A DNA stretch of 64,000 nt from Bufo bufo. Taxonomy: Eukaryota; Chordata; Amphibia; Anura; Bufonidae. Each line of letters starts with the position of its first letter. Positions within the stretch are counted from its first letter, which is position 1. Positions 53,251-63,992 of this stretch are shown here, piece by piece. Below the pieces are notes generated by a model, which ran no database searches, was not told the DNA's origin, and saw nothing but the letters and a program-made list of their open reading frames with translations. A program made the translations under genes and the position numbers. The stretch lies in NCBI RefSeq assembly GCF_905171765.1, contig NC_053390.1:216083927-216147926 (forward strand), written 5' to 3'.

Positions 53251-55857
53251 GGTACTCTTTATACAGAAGAGACAGAGAAGGCAAGACAGGAGGAGGAGTG
53301 GCCCTGTATGTGAAAGATAGCATTAAATCTAAACTAATACAAGTTGGTGAGGCCAACATAGAGTCAGTTTGGGTTGCGTTGCAGTTTGCTAACCATGCAG
53401 TAACTCGTGTAGGTGTGATATATAGACCACCTGGTCAAGTTAAAGAACTAGATGATCTACTAGTTGAAGAAATAGCTAAAATGACAATGAAAGGAGAAGT
53501 TATCATTATGGGAGATTTCAATCTTCCAGATATAAACTGGAAAACCAAAATAGCAAGTTCTACCAGGAGTACAGATATTCTAAATTCCCTACTGGGGTTA
53601 TCTCTACAACAAGTGGTTGAGGAGCCAACCCGGAGGGAGGCCATTTTGGATTTGGTATTCACAAACGGGGATTCGGTATATAATGTCATTGTAGGCGAAA
53701 CCTTGGGATCTAGTGATCACCAGTCAGTGTGGTTTAATATAAGAACTGTGAAAGAGTCCCACCACACAAAAACAAAAGTTTTAGATTTTAGAAAAACAGA
53801 CTTTTCAAAAATGAAATTAGTCATAAATGAGTCCTTATCAGACTGGAACGGATTACATGGAGTCCAGGAGAAATGGGACTACTTAAAAGGTGCATTATTG
53901 AAGGCAACAGAAAATTGCATTAGACTTGTCAGTAAAAACAAAAAAAGGAGGAGACCACTGTGGTACTCAGCAGAAGTGGCCCAAATCATTAAAAATAAAA
54001 AGCTAGCATTTTGTAATTATAAAAAAACCCAGAGCAATAAAGATAAGGAAATCTACAAGATTAGGCAGAGAGAGGCCAAGCAAGTTATAAGAACTTCTAA
54101 AGCGCAGGCAGAAGAAAAACTAGCTCAGTCTATGAAAAAAGGGGATAAGACATTCATCAGATATATAAATGAAAAAAGGAAATTAAAACAAGGAATAACT
54201 AAATTAAAAACAAAGGACGGAAGGTATGTAGAAGAGAATAAAGGGCTAGCCGACTGCCTTAATGAATACTTCTGTTCAGTTTTTACAAAAGAAAAAGGAG
54301 AAGGACCTCCACTAGAAAGAATGACTAATAAATCGTTTGATGCATGTATCTTTACAGAGGAAGATGTTCTAAGTTTGCTGTCTAAGGTGAAGACAAATAA
54401 GTCACAGGGGCCTGATGAGATACACCCAAAATTATTAAAAGAGCTTAGTGGTGAGCTGGCAAAACCGTTAACAGATTTATTTAACCAATCATTAGTAACA
54501 GGAGTCGTCCCGGAAGATTGGAAATTGGCTAATGTCGTGCCCATTCACAAGAAAGGTAGTAGGGAGGAATCGAGCTACTATAGACCAGTGAGTCTGACAT
54601 CAATAGTAGGCAAATTAATGGAAACCCTATTAAAGGATAGGATTGTGGAACATCTAAAATCCCATGGATTGCAAGATGAAAAACAACATGGGTTTACTTC
54701 AGGGAGATCATGTCAAACAAATCTTATAGATTTTTTTGACTGGGTGAATAAAATAATAGACGGTGGAGGTGCAGTAGACATCGCATATCTAGATTTTAGT
54801 AAGGCTTTTGACACTGTCCCACATAGAAGACTTATCAATAAACTGCAGTCATTGAGCATGGACTCCCATATTGTTGAGTGGATTAGGCAGTGGCTGAGTG
54901 ACAGACAACAGAGGGTGGTAGTCAATAGAGAACATTCAAAACAAGGTCATGTTACCAGTGGGGTTCCACAGGGATCTGTACTGGGACCGATTTTGTTTAA
55001 TATCTTCATAAGTGATCTTGCAAAAGGCCTCGCTGGTAAGGTTTGTCTTTTTGCTGATGACACAAAGATAGGTAACAGGGTTGATGTTCCTGGAGGGAAA
55101 CGCCAAATGGAAAAGGATTTAGGAAAACTAGAAGAATGGTCAGAACTCTGGCAACTGAAATTTAATGTGGATAAGTGCAAGATAATGCACCTGGGGCGTA
55201 AAAACCCAAGGGCAGAATATAGAATATTTGACACAGTCCTGACCTCAGTATCTGAGGAAAGGGATTTAGGAGTAATAATTTCAGAAGACTTAAAGGTGGG
55301 AAGACAATGTAATAGAGCAGCACGAAATGCCAGCAGAATGCTTGGATGTATAGGGAGAGGTATAAGCAGTAGAAAGAGTGAAGTGCTTATGCCGCTGTAC
55401 AGAACACTGGTGAGACCTCACTTGGAGTATTGTGCGCAGTACTGGAGGCCATATCTCCAGAAGGATATAGATACTCTAGAGAGAGTTCAGAGAAGAGCTA
55501 CTAAACTAGTACATGGATTGCAGGATAAAACTTACCAGGAAAGGTTAAAAGGACCTTAATATGTATAGCTTGGAAGAAAGAAGAGACAGAGGGGATATGA
55601 TAGAAACTTTTAAATACATAAAGGGAATCAACTCGGTAAAGGAAGAGAGCATATTTAAAAGAAGAAAAACTACCACAAGAGGACACAGTTTTAAATTAGA
55701 GGGGCAAAGGTTTAAAAGTAATATAAGGAAGTATTACTTTACTGAGAGAGTAGTGGATGCATGGAATAGCCTTCCTGCAGAAGTGGTAGCTGCAAATACA
55801 GTGAAGGGGTTTAAGCATGCATGGGATAGGCATAAGGCTATCCTTCATATAAGATAG
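53251..55857 (+). CDS. CR1 LINE ORF2, copy C (endonuclease part and reverse transcriptase)
   Basis: Endonuclease blocks IMGDFNLPDINW, DLVFTNGD and SDHQSVWF are followed by the linker KNKKLAFCNYKK. Reverse transcriptase blocks are YRPVSLTSIVGKL, YLDFSKAFDTVPHRRL, TSGVPQGSVLGPILF and CLFADDTKIGN, and the C-terminal RR-rich region ends KAILHIR. The first third of the endonuclease is missing. The single frame change near 55548 is in an A run. It reverse-transcribes LINE RNA in intact relatives; here the loss of the endonuclease start predicts no activity. Confidence 0.88.
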
Positions 55858-55952
55858 GGCCAGGGACTATTAATAGGATTCAGATATATTGGGCAGACTA
55901 GATGGGCCAAATGGTTCTTATCTGCCGACACATTCTATGTTTCTATGTTTCT
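53251..55952 (+). mobile_element. CR1-clade LINE, copy C, 5'-truncated, in piggyBac
   Basis: It starts within the endonuclease (LYRRDREGKTGGGVALYV) and ends with ATTCTATGTTTCTATGTTTC. There is no target duplication; instead the piggyBac middle is deleted and TCTTTAT occurs at both junctions. ORF2 is open except for one extra A near 55548 that shifts the frame (stop at 55557), after which the last 98 residues continue from 55561. It shares almost every residue with copy A. Confidence 0.9.
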
Positions 55953-56544
55953 ATCTTTATGTGGACAATTTTTACACAAGTGTGCCCCTCTTCAGGCATT
56001 TGTTCCTAGAAAGCGTGACGTTTACATGCTCTCCTCCATTCACGCAGACACGACAATCCAAATTGAACGGGCAACCAGTGTCATTGAAAAGCACCTCTGT
56101 GTCCACGACTATAATGCGCTCATGGGAGGGGTGGACTTCAATGACCAGATGTTGGCTCCCTATTTAGTTTCCCGACGCACCAGACGCTGGTATAAGAAGG
56201 TGTCTGTATATTTGATTCAATTGGCTGCATATAATAGTTTTGTTCTCTACAGTAAGGCTGGGAGAACAGGATCCTTCCTCAAATTTCAGGAAGAGATCAT
56301 CGAGAACCTCCTGTATCCAGGAGGTTCCGTGGCCCCATCCACCAGTGTAGTGAGCCGTCTACACGAGCGACGTTTCCCCAGTGTCGTTGCTGGTACCTCA
56401 AACCGACCGCCACCCCGAAAAAAATGTTGTGTCTGTAGCAGGAGTGGAATAAGGCGTGACACCCGCTATTTCTGTCCTGACCACCCTGCCCTATGCTTTG
56501 GAGAGTGTTTCCGGAAGTACCACACACAGGTACACTTAGCATAG
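55950..56544 (+). pseudogene. piggyBac transposase, C-terminal part
   Basis: It resumes with LYVDNFYTSVPLFRHL (second catalytic aspartate), then a one-base frame change leads to the frame 55945-56544. That frame holds HDYNALMGGVDFNDQML (third catalytic aspartate), RRTRRWYKKVSVYLIQLA and FQEEIIENLLYP. It ends in a cysteine-rich zinc-binding tail: CCVCSRSGIRRDTRYFCPD and CFGECFRKYHTQ. The tail is the DNA-end-binding domain of piggyBac transposases. The stop is TAG at 56542-56544. Confidence 0.88.
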
Positions 56545-57379
56545 AGATTGCATCGCACAGGACAGGCACACAGGGCTATTAGGGCCCTTTCTCTCACAGC
56601 TGCTGCAAACCTCTCCTTTCACCTGGGATAAAGTGCATAATGTACTTAGCCACATCTTTGGGCGATTTGCGCTTTGCACATTGTCCCATGGGGAAGGAGA
56701 GGTTTGTCCTATAAAAGGTTAAAAAAAAAAAAAAAAAAACACCAGTAAGCAAAAAAGTTAAATTTCAGTTCGAAAAGTTAAATAAAGTTTATATGTTCTG
56801 TTCAAAAGTTATTATAAAGTTAATAAAATTAATTGCGTTGCGGCCTGGTTTTTTCTTTTTTTTTTACCTTCCAGGTGGACCAACCGATCGACTAGCTGCA
56901 GCACTGATGTGCATTCTGACAGAAGCATTGCGCTGCTGTCAGATTACACACAAGTCAGTGTATGCGGCGCTGCAAGACGAGATTTCTCCTCTGCAGTAAA
57001 AGATACGTTTGCCGAGGCATATGAGCTGAGGAGGCGGCGGTGTTCATATGCTTTGGCAAACACTTTGTGTATATAAAAAAAAATCCCGGCAATGATTTAT
57101 TCATCAACATCGATTGATGTGAATGGAGAAATCTGGTTTGCCAGGGCATACGGGCTAAGTGGGTATGAATGTTGGGCGGAGCTCCTATGTCCTGGCAGAC
57201 GCCTTTCCCCTCCTTTTTTTTTTTTGGCAGAGATTTTTTCATCCACATTGATCGATGCGAATGAAGAAATCTGTGCTGTTCATTTTTTCTTTCAGCCCAG
57301 AGGCTGAAAGAAAAAACAATATTTCATTACCCGTATGCTCAATATAAGGAGAATAGCAGAAACTCCTAATGCTGGCCAT

Positions 57380-58880
57380 ACATGTAATGATTGCGGAGAC
57401 CCTCAAATGCCAGGGCAGTACAAACACCCCACAAATGACCCCATTTTGGAAAGAAGACACCCCAAGGTATTCACTGAGGGACATATTGAGTCCATTAAAG
57501 ATTGAAATTTTTGTCCCAAGTTAGCGGAAAGGGAGACTTTGTGAGAAAAAAAAAAAAATCTATTTCCGGTAACTTGTGCCAAAAAAAATAAAAAAATTCT
57601 ATGAACTCGCCATGCCCCTCATTGAATACCTTGGGGTGTCTTCTTTCCAAAATGGGGTCACATGTGGGGTATTTATACTGCCCTGGCATTTTAGGGGCCC
57701 TAAAGCGTGAGAAGAAGTCTGGGATCCAAATGTCTAAAAATGCCCTCATAAAAGGAGTGTGGGCCCCTTTGCGCATCTAGGCTGCAAAAAAGTGTCACAC
57801 ATGTGGTATCGCCGTACTCAGGAGAAGTTGGGCAATGTGTTTTGGGGTGTCATTTTACATATACCCATGCTGGGTGAGAGAAATATCTTGGCAAAAGACA
57901 ACTTTTCCCATTTTTTTTATACAAAGTTGGCATTTGACCAAGATATTTCTCTCACCCAGCATGGGTATATGTAAAATGACACCCCAAAAAACATTGCCCA
58001 ACTTCTCCTGAGTACGGCAATACCACATGTGTGACACTTTTTTGCAGCCTAGGTGGGCAAAGGGGCCCACATTCCAAAGAGCACCTTTCGGATTTCACCG
58101 GCCATTTTTTACACATTTTGATTTCAAACTACTTCGCACGCATTCGGGCCCCTAAAATGCCAGGGCAGTATAACTACCCCACAAGTGACACCATTTTGGA
58201 AAGAAGACACCCAAAGGTATTTCGTGATGGGCATAGTGAGTTCATGGAAGTTTTTATTTTTTGTCACAAGTTAGTGGAATATGAGACTTTGTAAGAAAAA
58301 AATAAATAAAAAAAAAAAAAAAAATTTCCGCTAACTTGTGACAAAAAATAAAAAGTTCTATGAACTCACTATTCCCATCATCGAATACCTTAGGGTGTCT
58401 ACTTTCCGAAATGGGGTCATTTGTGGGGTGTTTGTACTGTCTGGCCATTGTAGAACCTCAGGAAACATGACAGGTGCTCAGAAAGTCAGAGCTGCTTCAA
58501 AAAGCAGAAATTCACATTTTTGTACCATAGTTTGTAAACGCTATAACTTTTACCCAAACCATTTTTTTTTTTACCCAAACATTTTTTTTTTTATCGAAGA
58601 CATGTAGAACAATAAATTTAGAGAAAAATTTATATATGGATGTCGTTTTTTTTTGCAAAATTTTACAACTGAAAGTGAAAAATGTAATTTTTTTGCAAAA
58701 AAAATCTTTAAATTTCGATTAATAACAGAAAAAGTAAAAATGTCAGCAGCAATGAAATACCACCAAATGAAAGCTCTATTAGTGAGAAGAAAAGGAGGTA
58801 AAATTCATTTGGGTGGTAAGTTGCATGACCGAACAATAAACGGTGAAAGTAGTGTAGGTCAGAAGTGTAAAAAGTGGCCT
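57380..58880. repeat. Inverted blocks of the piggyBac 3' region
   Basis: It contains the same CCTAGGTGGGCAAAGGGGC, CATACCCATGCTGGGTGAG and CACAAGTGACCCCATTTTG-like blocks as 30050-32640, as a single large palindrome centred near 57930 followed by the terminal CAATGAAATACCACCAAATG region. Non-coding. Confidence 0.8.
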
Positions 58881-59225
58881 GGTCATTAAGGGTGTTTAAG
58901 CTAGGGGGACTGAGGTGGTTAATGTTTGTACAATGTCTTGGTAAAGTTGCCATCCCAGGTTTAAATAAAGTGAAGAAAAAAAAAAAAAAAAGCCTGCTCG
59001 TCCCTGCAGCCAGGTTCAGCCCTCCGCGTGCTAGTAGTAATGCAGGAGGCAGAGGCCAGTGACCAGGGAACATAAGTAGGTGGAATCGGATATTTTAGAA
59101 GTAGGTCAGCACACATGCGACCACTCCTATGACGTCATTAAATACCGCGGTTTTTCGGAAACGGCGATATCGCCGCTTTTTAATATTGCGGTATATCGTG
59201 GATACCGGTATATCGCTCAACCCTA

Positions 59226-59571
59226 CCTTCCACCACCGAGGATTTCAGGGCGTTTCTCTTTGCCTCCTGTTGCTTCCTCCTCCTCTACCGCCTCCTCATC
59301 CGGTCAGCGTAACACCTTCACCACCAACTTCAGCACAGCCAGGAGTAAACGACAGCAGGCAGTTTTGAAACTTAACTGTTTGGGGGACAAACCCCACACC
59401 GCGCAGGAGCTGTGGACGGGCATGGAACAACAGACCGATGAGTGGTTGGTGCCAGTGAGCCTCAAGCCCGGCCTGGTGGTGTGCGATAATGTGCGAAATC
59501 TCGTAGCAGCTCTGGGCCTAGCCGGTTTGATGCACATCTCTTGCCTGGCGCATGTGCTGAATTTAATTTAA
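59226..59571 (+). pseudogene. hAT transposase, middle part
   Basis: It continues the 49235-50373 protein after the nested element: PPPRISGRFSLPP, QAVLKLNCLGDKPHTAQELW, then PVSLKPGLVVCDNVRNLVAA and MHISCLAHVLNLI. CDNVRNLVAAL corresponds to the second catalytic aspartate region and CLAHVLNL to the C/H-x-x-H block of hAT transposases. It ends in a stop, and the region up to 59800 is foreign or deleted. Confidence 0.75.
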
Positions 59572-59631
59572 TAACTTGACCCACCCTCTCCACCCAATCA
59601 GATTTCAGCCATTGACCTCCCTTCAGCTCAA

Positions 59632-59770
59632 TCTCCGGAATTGAACCCTGATTCCCCGTTACCCGTGATCACCATGGTAGGCGCATAAAAGAACATCGAA
59701 AGTTAATAGGGAAAATATCCAATTGGATCATGGACATCACAAGGACGTGCGACATAGTGGTGCAGTATGT
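59632..59770 (-). pseudogene. 18S rRNA-like fragment
   Basis: On the minus strand CCTACCATGGTGATCACGGG, then TAACGGGGAATCAGGGTTCA and ATTCCGGAGATTGAGC follow the universal small-subunit rRNA sequence (CCTACCATGGTGACCACGGG, GGGGAATCAGGGTTCGATTCCGGAG). Further upstream TATTAACTTTCGATG and GTCGCACGTCC are weaker matches. About 50 bp are near-identical and the rest is diverged. It sits between two pieces of hAT transposase. Confidence 0.65.
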
Positions 59771-59799
59771 GTGCACACGCCTACACGTACTGACTGATG

Positions 59800-59904
59800 G
59801 GTCTGCCGCCTTCAACTTCTGGGTCTCCAAATTGGGCACATGGCCTGAGCTTGCCCTTTACGCCTTGGAGGTGCTGGCCTGCCCTGCAGCCAGTGTATTG
59901 TCTG
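59800..59904 (+). pseudogene. hAT transposase, C-terminal dimerisation piece
   Basis: AAFNFWVSKLGTWPELALYA and LEVLACPAASVLSE match the hAT dimerisation domain (W...P.LA..L..PASS..SER). The protein is cut right after PAASVLSE by the 3' end of the L1 element. Roughly the middle third of the transposase between this piece and 59571 is missing. Confidence 0.75.
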
Positions 59905-60194
59905 AACTTTTGTTGTTCAATCTTTTTATTAAGGACAAAAAGTAAGTGCAAAGGCATACAACCACAAGCCAAGATAACATACCAGTTCAATGACATAGCA
60001 GTATGAAAATACAGAGAGTGGTTGCGTGCATACCAAAGATAAGGCGGTCCGTCAATAAGGTATCACAATTCGCATACAATCAGACCCCTACCCCAAAAGA
60101 GGACAAGAACACAAGGAAACATATACACAGACACGACAAGGACAGAGGGAAAGGGAGAGGGAAGGATGCCTAAACCAGTACAGGACAAACAATA

Positions 60195-61315
60195 TCATGC
60201 ATTGGTAGAAACGTTGCTCAGCCACGTTTGATAAGTCTGGGAACCCTTGAAGAGCAACCAAGGAGACCAGATCTTAAGATATTTAGCCACATGACCCCCA
60301 TCCTCTTCCATTCTATGAATCTTTTCAAATGTGTTAAGCCATTCCCCGAAACGTGGAGTCTCCGTAGACTTCCAATGTCTAGGGATAACCAGGCGGGCAG
60401 CCTGCACAAAAATCTCAGGAGACCTCCCTTCAGGGAGGAGAGGGAGCCGGGAAACATGGACAGTAATGCGCCCTCACACTGCCACCACACGTGAGCCATA
60501 GTGCCTTTCTCCCTCTCACAACGCCAGCAAATATCCGGACATGTGGGGTAGTAGGAATGCAACAAAACAGGGGTCTTGTACTATCTGGAAAGAATCTTGA
60601 AATTATTTTCTTGTAAACTACAACTGACGGACGATTTGTGTGACAGTATGAGCGCCTTCTCCCATTGTTCGGAAGAAAAGGATTTACCCAACTCCCTCTC
60701 CCATGCTCCCACATAGGGTAGGAATGAAAGGGGTCCTCCCCCCTCCTGGAGTAGCCCGTAGACCAGAGACACTAAATGTGTGGGTGGCGTATTCTGGAGA
60801 CAAAGAGACTCGAAGGAGGTAAGATCTCTAGAAAGGATTTCCAAGGGGACTAATGTGTGCAGAAACTTCTTTATGCTGTGATATTGTAACCACGCCCCCC
60901 CAGAGGTTGGGTCAGCAAACGATTCCAAAGGTCTAACGGCCCCACTAGCTATCAACTGCCTAACCTGTGGGTTTTCTTTGCTTCAGAGCCCCAACATCAT
61001 CCGATTACCCTCCCCCAGTGGGAACCCTGGATTATTAAATATGGGGATCAGCTGTCCCGGGAAAGTGGTAAGCCCTAGGGTTACCGCGTGCCTGTCCCAA
61101 ACCTTCAGAATGCACTCCGTTAGAAAGGGGAGTTTCGAAGGCCTTTGAGTTCTGGCTAACCAGAGCAAATTTTGGGTTGGAAATTCTGTTTCCGTCCGTT
61201 CGAGCTGAACCCATCTCTTAGAAGAACCACTGTGAAACCAGTCTAAAATGTACGAGAAGATTGCAGCTTTGTGATAGTTGGGGAGATCAGGGACCCCCAT
61301 TCCCCCTTTAAGCAT
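60195..61315 (-). pseudogene. L1 ORF2 C-terminal region
   Basis: LKGGMGVPDLPNYHKAAIFS, the NLLWLARTQRPSK segment, SIKKFLHTL and finally CPDICWRCEREKGTMAHVWW (cysteine-histidine knuckle C-x2-C ... H-x3-W) are the expected order for L1 ORF2. They occupy at least three frames, so the protein is broken. Confidence 0.8.
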
Positions 61316-61465
61316 GGCGAACCAAGAAGCGCATACCTAATCTGGGGGTTGGATCCAGCCCAAATAAACTTTAGAAACAGTGATCTGAAGGCCTTAAAGA
61401 AACCACAAGGTAAGGGTTTCGGTATGGTGCGAAATAGATATAGAATCCGAGGGAGGACATTCGTT

Positions 61466-62551
61466 TTAATCGCATGAATTCTCCCAAACCACGACAGCCG
61501 TAGTTGCCTCCAGATCTCTTCGAACTTCCTCTAACAGGGGAGCGAAATTGAGGGAAAATATATCTGTCAAGAGTGAGGGGATAGCCGTACCTAGGTAAGT
61601 GAGGTGACTAGAGGACCATCGAAATGGGAATGAAGACTGCAGGTCGTGTACCAGAGACTCAGGAAGGTTGATGTTTAGCATCACAGACTTATGTAGGTTA
61701 ACCTTAAAGTTACTGAGGTCTCCAAAGAGTGCAAACTCCTTCAAGACATTAGGAAGACTGATCCTCGGATCCGAACAAAAAATTAAAAGGTCGTCCGCGT
61801 ATACGGCAATCTTGGATATTAGGCCCCCCACTTGAAAGCCCTTGATGGAATCATTAGCTCTGAGAGCTCTAGCCAGGAATTCCATAACTAATATGTATAG
61901 CAGGGACGAGAGAGGGCACCCCTGCCTCGTAGCATTATGAATCTGAAATGGGGCCGACAGAGAGCCATTAACCCTTACCTGGGCTCTCGGATTGTGGTAG
62001 AGAGCAGTGATTCTACATAAAATATTGGGACCAAAACCGAAGGCCTTAAGGACTTCCGACATAAAGGACCAATCTACCCGATCAAATGCCTTCTCGGCAT
62101 CAACCGAAAGAAGGCAGAGGGGGGACTTTGTCGTAGTGGCTCGGGAAATTAAGGCCAGAGAGCGGATGGTGTTGTCTCTGGCTTCTCGCCCAGGGAAAAA
62201 ACCTGTCTGATCCTCGTGTATCAGCGAGGGCATATAAGGCTTTAACCTTTCAGCCAATATTTTGGTGTAAATCTTAACATCGATATTGATCAGTGATATC
62301 GGGCAGTAGCTACTACAGGCCAGGGGGTCCTTCCCAGGCTTAGGGATAACACAAATATGTGCTGTTAGAGCCTGTGGTGGAAAGAAAGAACCCTCCACCA
62401 GGGAATTGCACATTTTGGTGAAGGGACAGGATATATCTTCAAGGAAAGTCTTATAAAAACGGGATGTGAACCTGTCTGGTCCTGGGCTTTTACCGACCAC
62501 TAAACCTTTAATGGTTCTCTCAACCTCTTGGGTCGTGATTACATCCTCCAA
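61466..62551 (-). pseudogene. L1 ORF2 reverse transcriptase domain
   Basis: 361 open residues. Blocks: GKSPGPDRFTSRFYK, ALTAHICVIPKPGKDP, YCPISLINIDVKIYTKILAE, HEDQTGFFPGREARDN, LLSVDAEKAFDRVDW, ATRQGCPLSSLLYILVMEFL and the catalytic AVYADDLLIF. This order and the G-F-G-R-like block are typical of L1/Tx1-type LINEs. The frame is then lost at WENSCD; the C-terminal half continues in other frames with GGMGVPDLPNYHKAA (about 61310). Confidence 0.9.
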
Positions 62552-62816
62552 GGCCTCCCTACGGGCCCGAGGTTAACTTGGGTCCAACAAGGGCAGAGAT
62601 ATAGTCTCTGATCTTTTGGAGCCGGGCCTCGGGTTGAAGATCGGCAAACTTTCCTTTCAGGTTATATAACTCAGTGTAATAGGCATGGAATTCCCTCAGG
62701 ATGTCCCCAGTAGAATGGACCTTACCCCCTTCCCTCCGATTTAGGGATGGAATATAGGAGGAGCTATGCTTTGGTCTCAGAGCTCTGGCCAACAGTTTAC
62801 CGCTCTTGTCTCCCTG

Positions 62817-63239
62817 TCAGTACATAAGTCTGTGAAACCTGTCTCTAGTGCCCAGATATTTCTGGTCAATCAATTTCCTGAGGGCTAGTCGAGTGTCGCA
62901 CAGTTCCTGGTACACGACCCCAGTGAGGGAGCCTTTATGTCTCCGCTCCAGCACAACTAGTTTCTGTAAGAGCTCACCCATCTCCCCAGCCCTAATCTTT
63001 TTCAGCCTAGAAGCATGAAGGAGGAACCGCACCTGCACCACACACTTTAGCGCCTCCCATTGAATCGTGGGACTAGAGTTGTCCGTCTCATGTACCGCTA
63101 AGAAGTCCGAGATAGCTGAACGGATATCAGCTAAACAGACCGGGTCCCTAAGGATATTGTCATTCAGCTTCCAGGAGTATTGTGAGTGAGTACGGCTTCC
63201 AATGGCTAGGGTCACCCACACCAGGGAGTGGTCAGAGAA
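62817..63239 (-). pseudogene. L1 ORF2 endonuclease C-terminus and linker
   Basis: It starts at FSDHSLVWVTLAIG (SDH catalytic block of APE-type endonucleases) directly at the foldback insertion, then WKLNDNILRDPVCLADIRSA and the KRRHKGSLTGVVYQELC-like linker. It is followed after a stop and frame change by SLNRREGGKVHSTGDILREF (62792-62559). Confidence 0.8.
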
Positions 63240-63742
63240 TTAAAGGGTTTCTATCACTTCGTATGACATAATTAGTTGTCAGACACTAGCGATCTGCTAG
63301 TGTCTGCTCTGGCCAACCATCCTACTATAATCACTTGTGGGGCAGCGGTTTTGCTAAAAAACTAACTTTTATAAATATGCTAATGAGCCTCTAGGTGCTA
63401 TGTGGGCGTCATTAGCACCTAGAGGCTCCGTCTACCTTCATACACAGCCGCCGCCCAGCGCGTCCCTCCAGCCCGCCCATGTCCTCCTCCGTGTGACGCA
63501 GCGGACGAGTTCTCGCTCATGCGGCTGTATTCGGCGCATTTGAGATCTCAGCTCGGAGCGGTCAGACATTCAATGCGCATGCGCGGCTGTATTCGGCGCA
63601 TGCGCATTGAATGTCTGACCGCTCCGAGCTGAGACATCTCAAATGCGCCGAATACAGCCGCGCACGGCGCATGCGCGAGAACTCGTCCGCTGCGTCACAT
63701 GGAGGAGGACATGGGCGGGCTGGAGGGACGCGCTGGGCGGTG
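63240..63742. mobile_element. TTAA foldback in the L1 endonuclease, right end deleted
   Basis: TTAA (63240-63243) is followed by AGGGTTTCTATCACTTCG. The interior is a large palindrome centred near 63592 (GCGCATGCGC repeats, GAACTCGTCCGCTGCGTCAC arms). The right arm stops at GCTGGGCGG and L1 resumes with TCACAATG-type endonuclease sequence, so the right terminus and some L1 are missing. Confidence 0.65.
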
Positions 63743-63992
63743 ATCTACATTGTGAGATGTAGAATAAAATGTAAAGTCCTTATCAGTGGGGTGTAAGATA
63801 CGCCATATGTCTACTAATCTGAGAGAGTGTAAGTGTCTCCGGAAACCTCGGGCCACCCCAGCCGGGCAAGAGGACCTACCTGATGAGGAATCTAGCGAGG
63901 CATCCAATGGGAAATTGATATCTCCCCCCAGGACGATTGGAGCGCCATCAGCAAAGGCATCCAGGGCTGACAATACCGTGGAAGCAAACTGA
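63743..63992 (-). pseudogene. L1 ORF2 endonuclease, N-terminal to middle part
   Basis: SALDAFADGAPIVLGGDINF (GGDxN block), RLVDIWRILHPTDKDFTFYS and TSHNVD match APE-type endonuclease of L1. The RIDYIF block expected next is missing at the foldback junction. Confidence 0.85.

Larger units (their letters stand above)
51706..58922 (+). mobile_element. piggyBac transposon, interrupted by CR1
   Basis: The left end is TTAACCTGCTCAGGACCGCC; the right end, inverted, is TTAACCACCTCAGTCCCCC. The subterminal CTGCCAGC hairpin (51880) and CCTCTGCTGG hairpin (51985) match the 29429-34896 derivative. Transposase N- and C-terminal parts flank a CR1 insertion. The 3' region (57380-58880) contains the inverted blocks that are expanded in the derivative. 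Confidence 0.85.
50376..59225. mobile_element. Second hAT-type element, 8.85 kb, exact 8-bp duplication
   Basis: Flanked by CCTTCCAC (50368-50375 and 59226-59233). Ends TAGGGTTGGGCGATAT and, inverted, TAGGGTTGAGCGATAT, followed by AT-rich GATAACGATAT / CGATATCG motifs. Removing it restores the host frame as AHVLPPPRISG. It has no transposase of its own that I can see; most of its length is a nested TTAA foldback and a piggyBac transposon. Confidence 0.92.
38728..59905 (+). mobile_element. BED-type hAT transposon, heavily nested, right end not visible
   Basis: The left terminus TAGGGTTGCGCGAACCCGA starts at 38728, followed by mirrored GAACCCG/CGGGTTC motifs. The 5' region contains roughly 130-bp direct repeats (CTGTGCTGCATTTCTGA, AAATCCATCTGTTCCATTG) at 43780-43889, 45401-45439 and 48113-48830. 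The transposase lies at 49235-50373, 59226-59571 and 59800-59904. Nested insertions: CR1 (39244-43775), foldback (43890-45400), Tc1 (45440-48112), second hAT (50376-59225), rRNA-like fragment (59632-59770) and L1 (from 59905). Confidence 0.8.

Noticed and set aside
58954..58992. AATAAA followed by an A16 run, resembling a processed pseudogene tail
   Set aside because: No gene-like sequence or target duplication precedes it; it lies in the subterminal part of the second hAT-type element.
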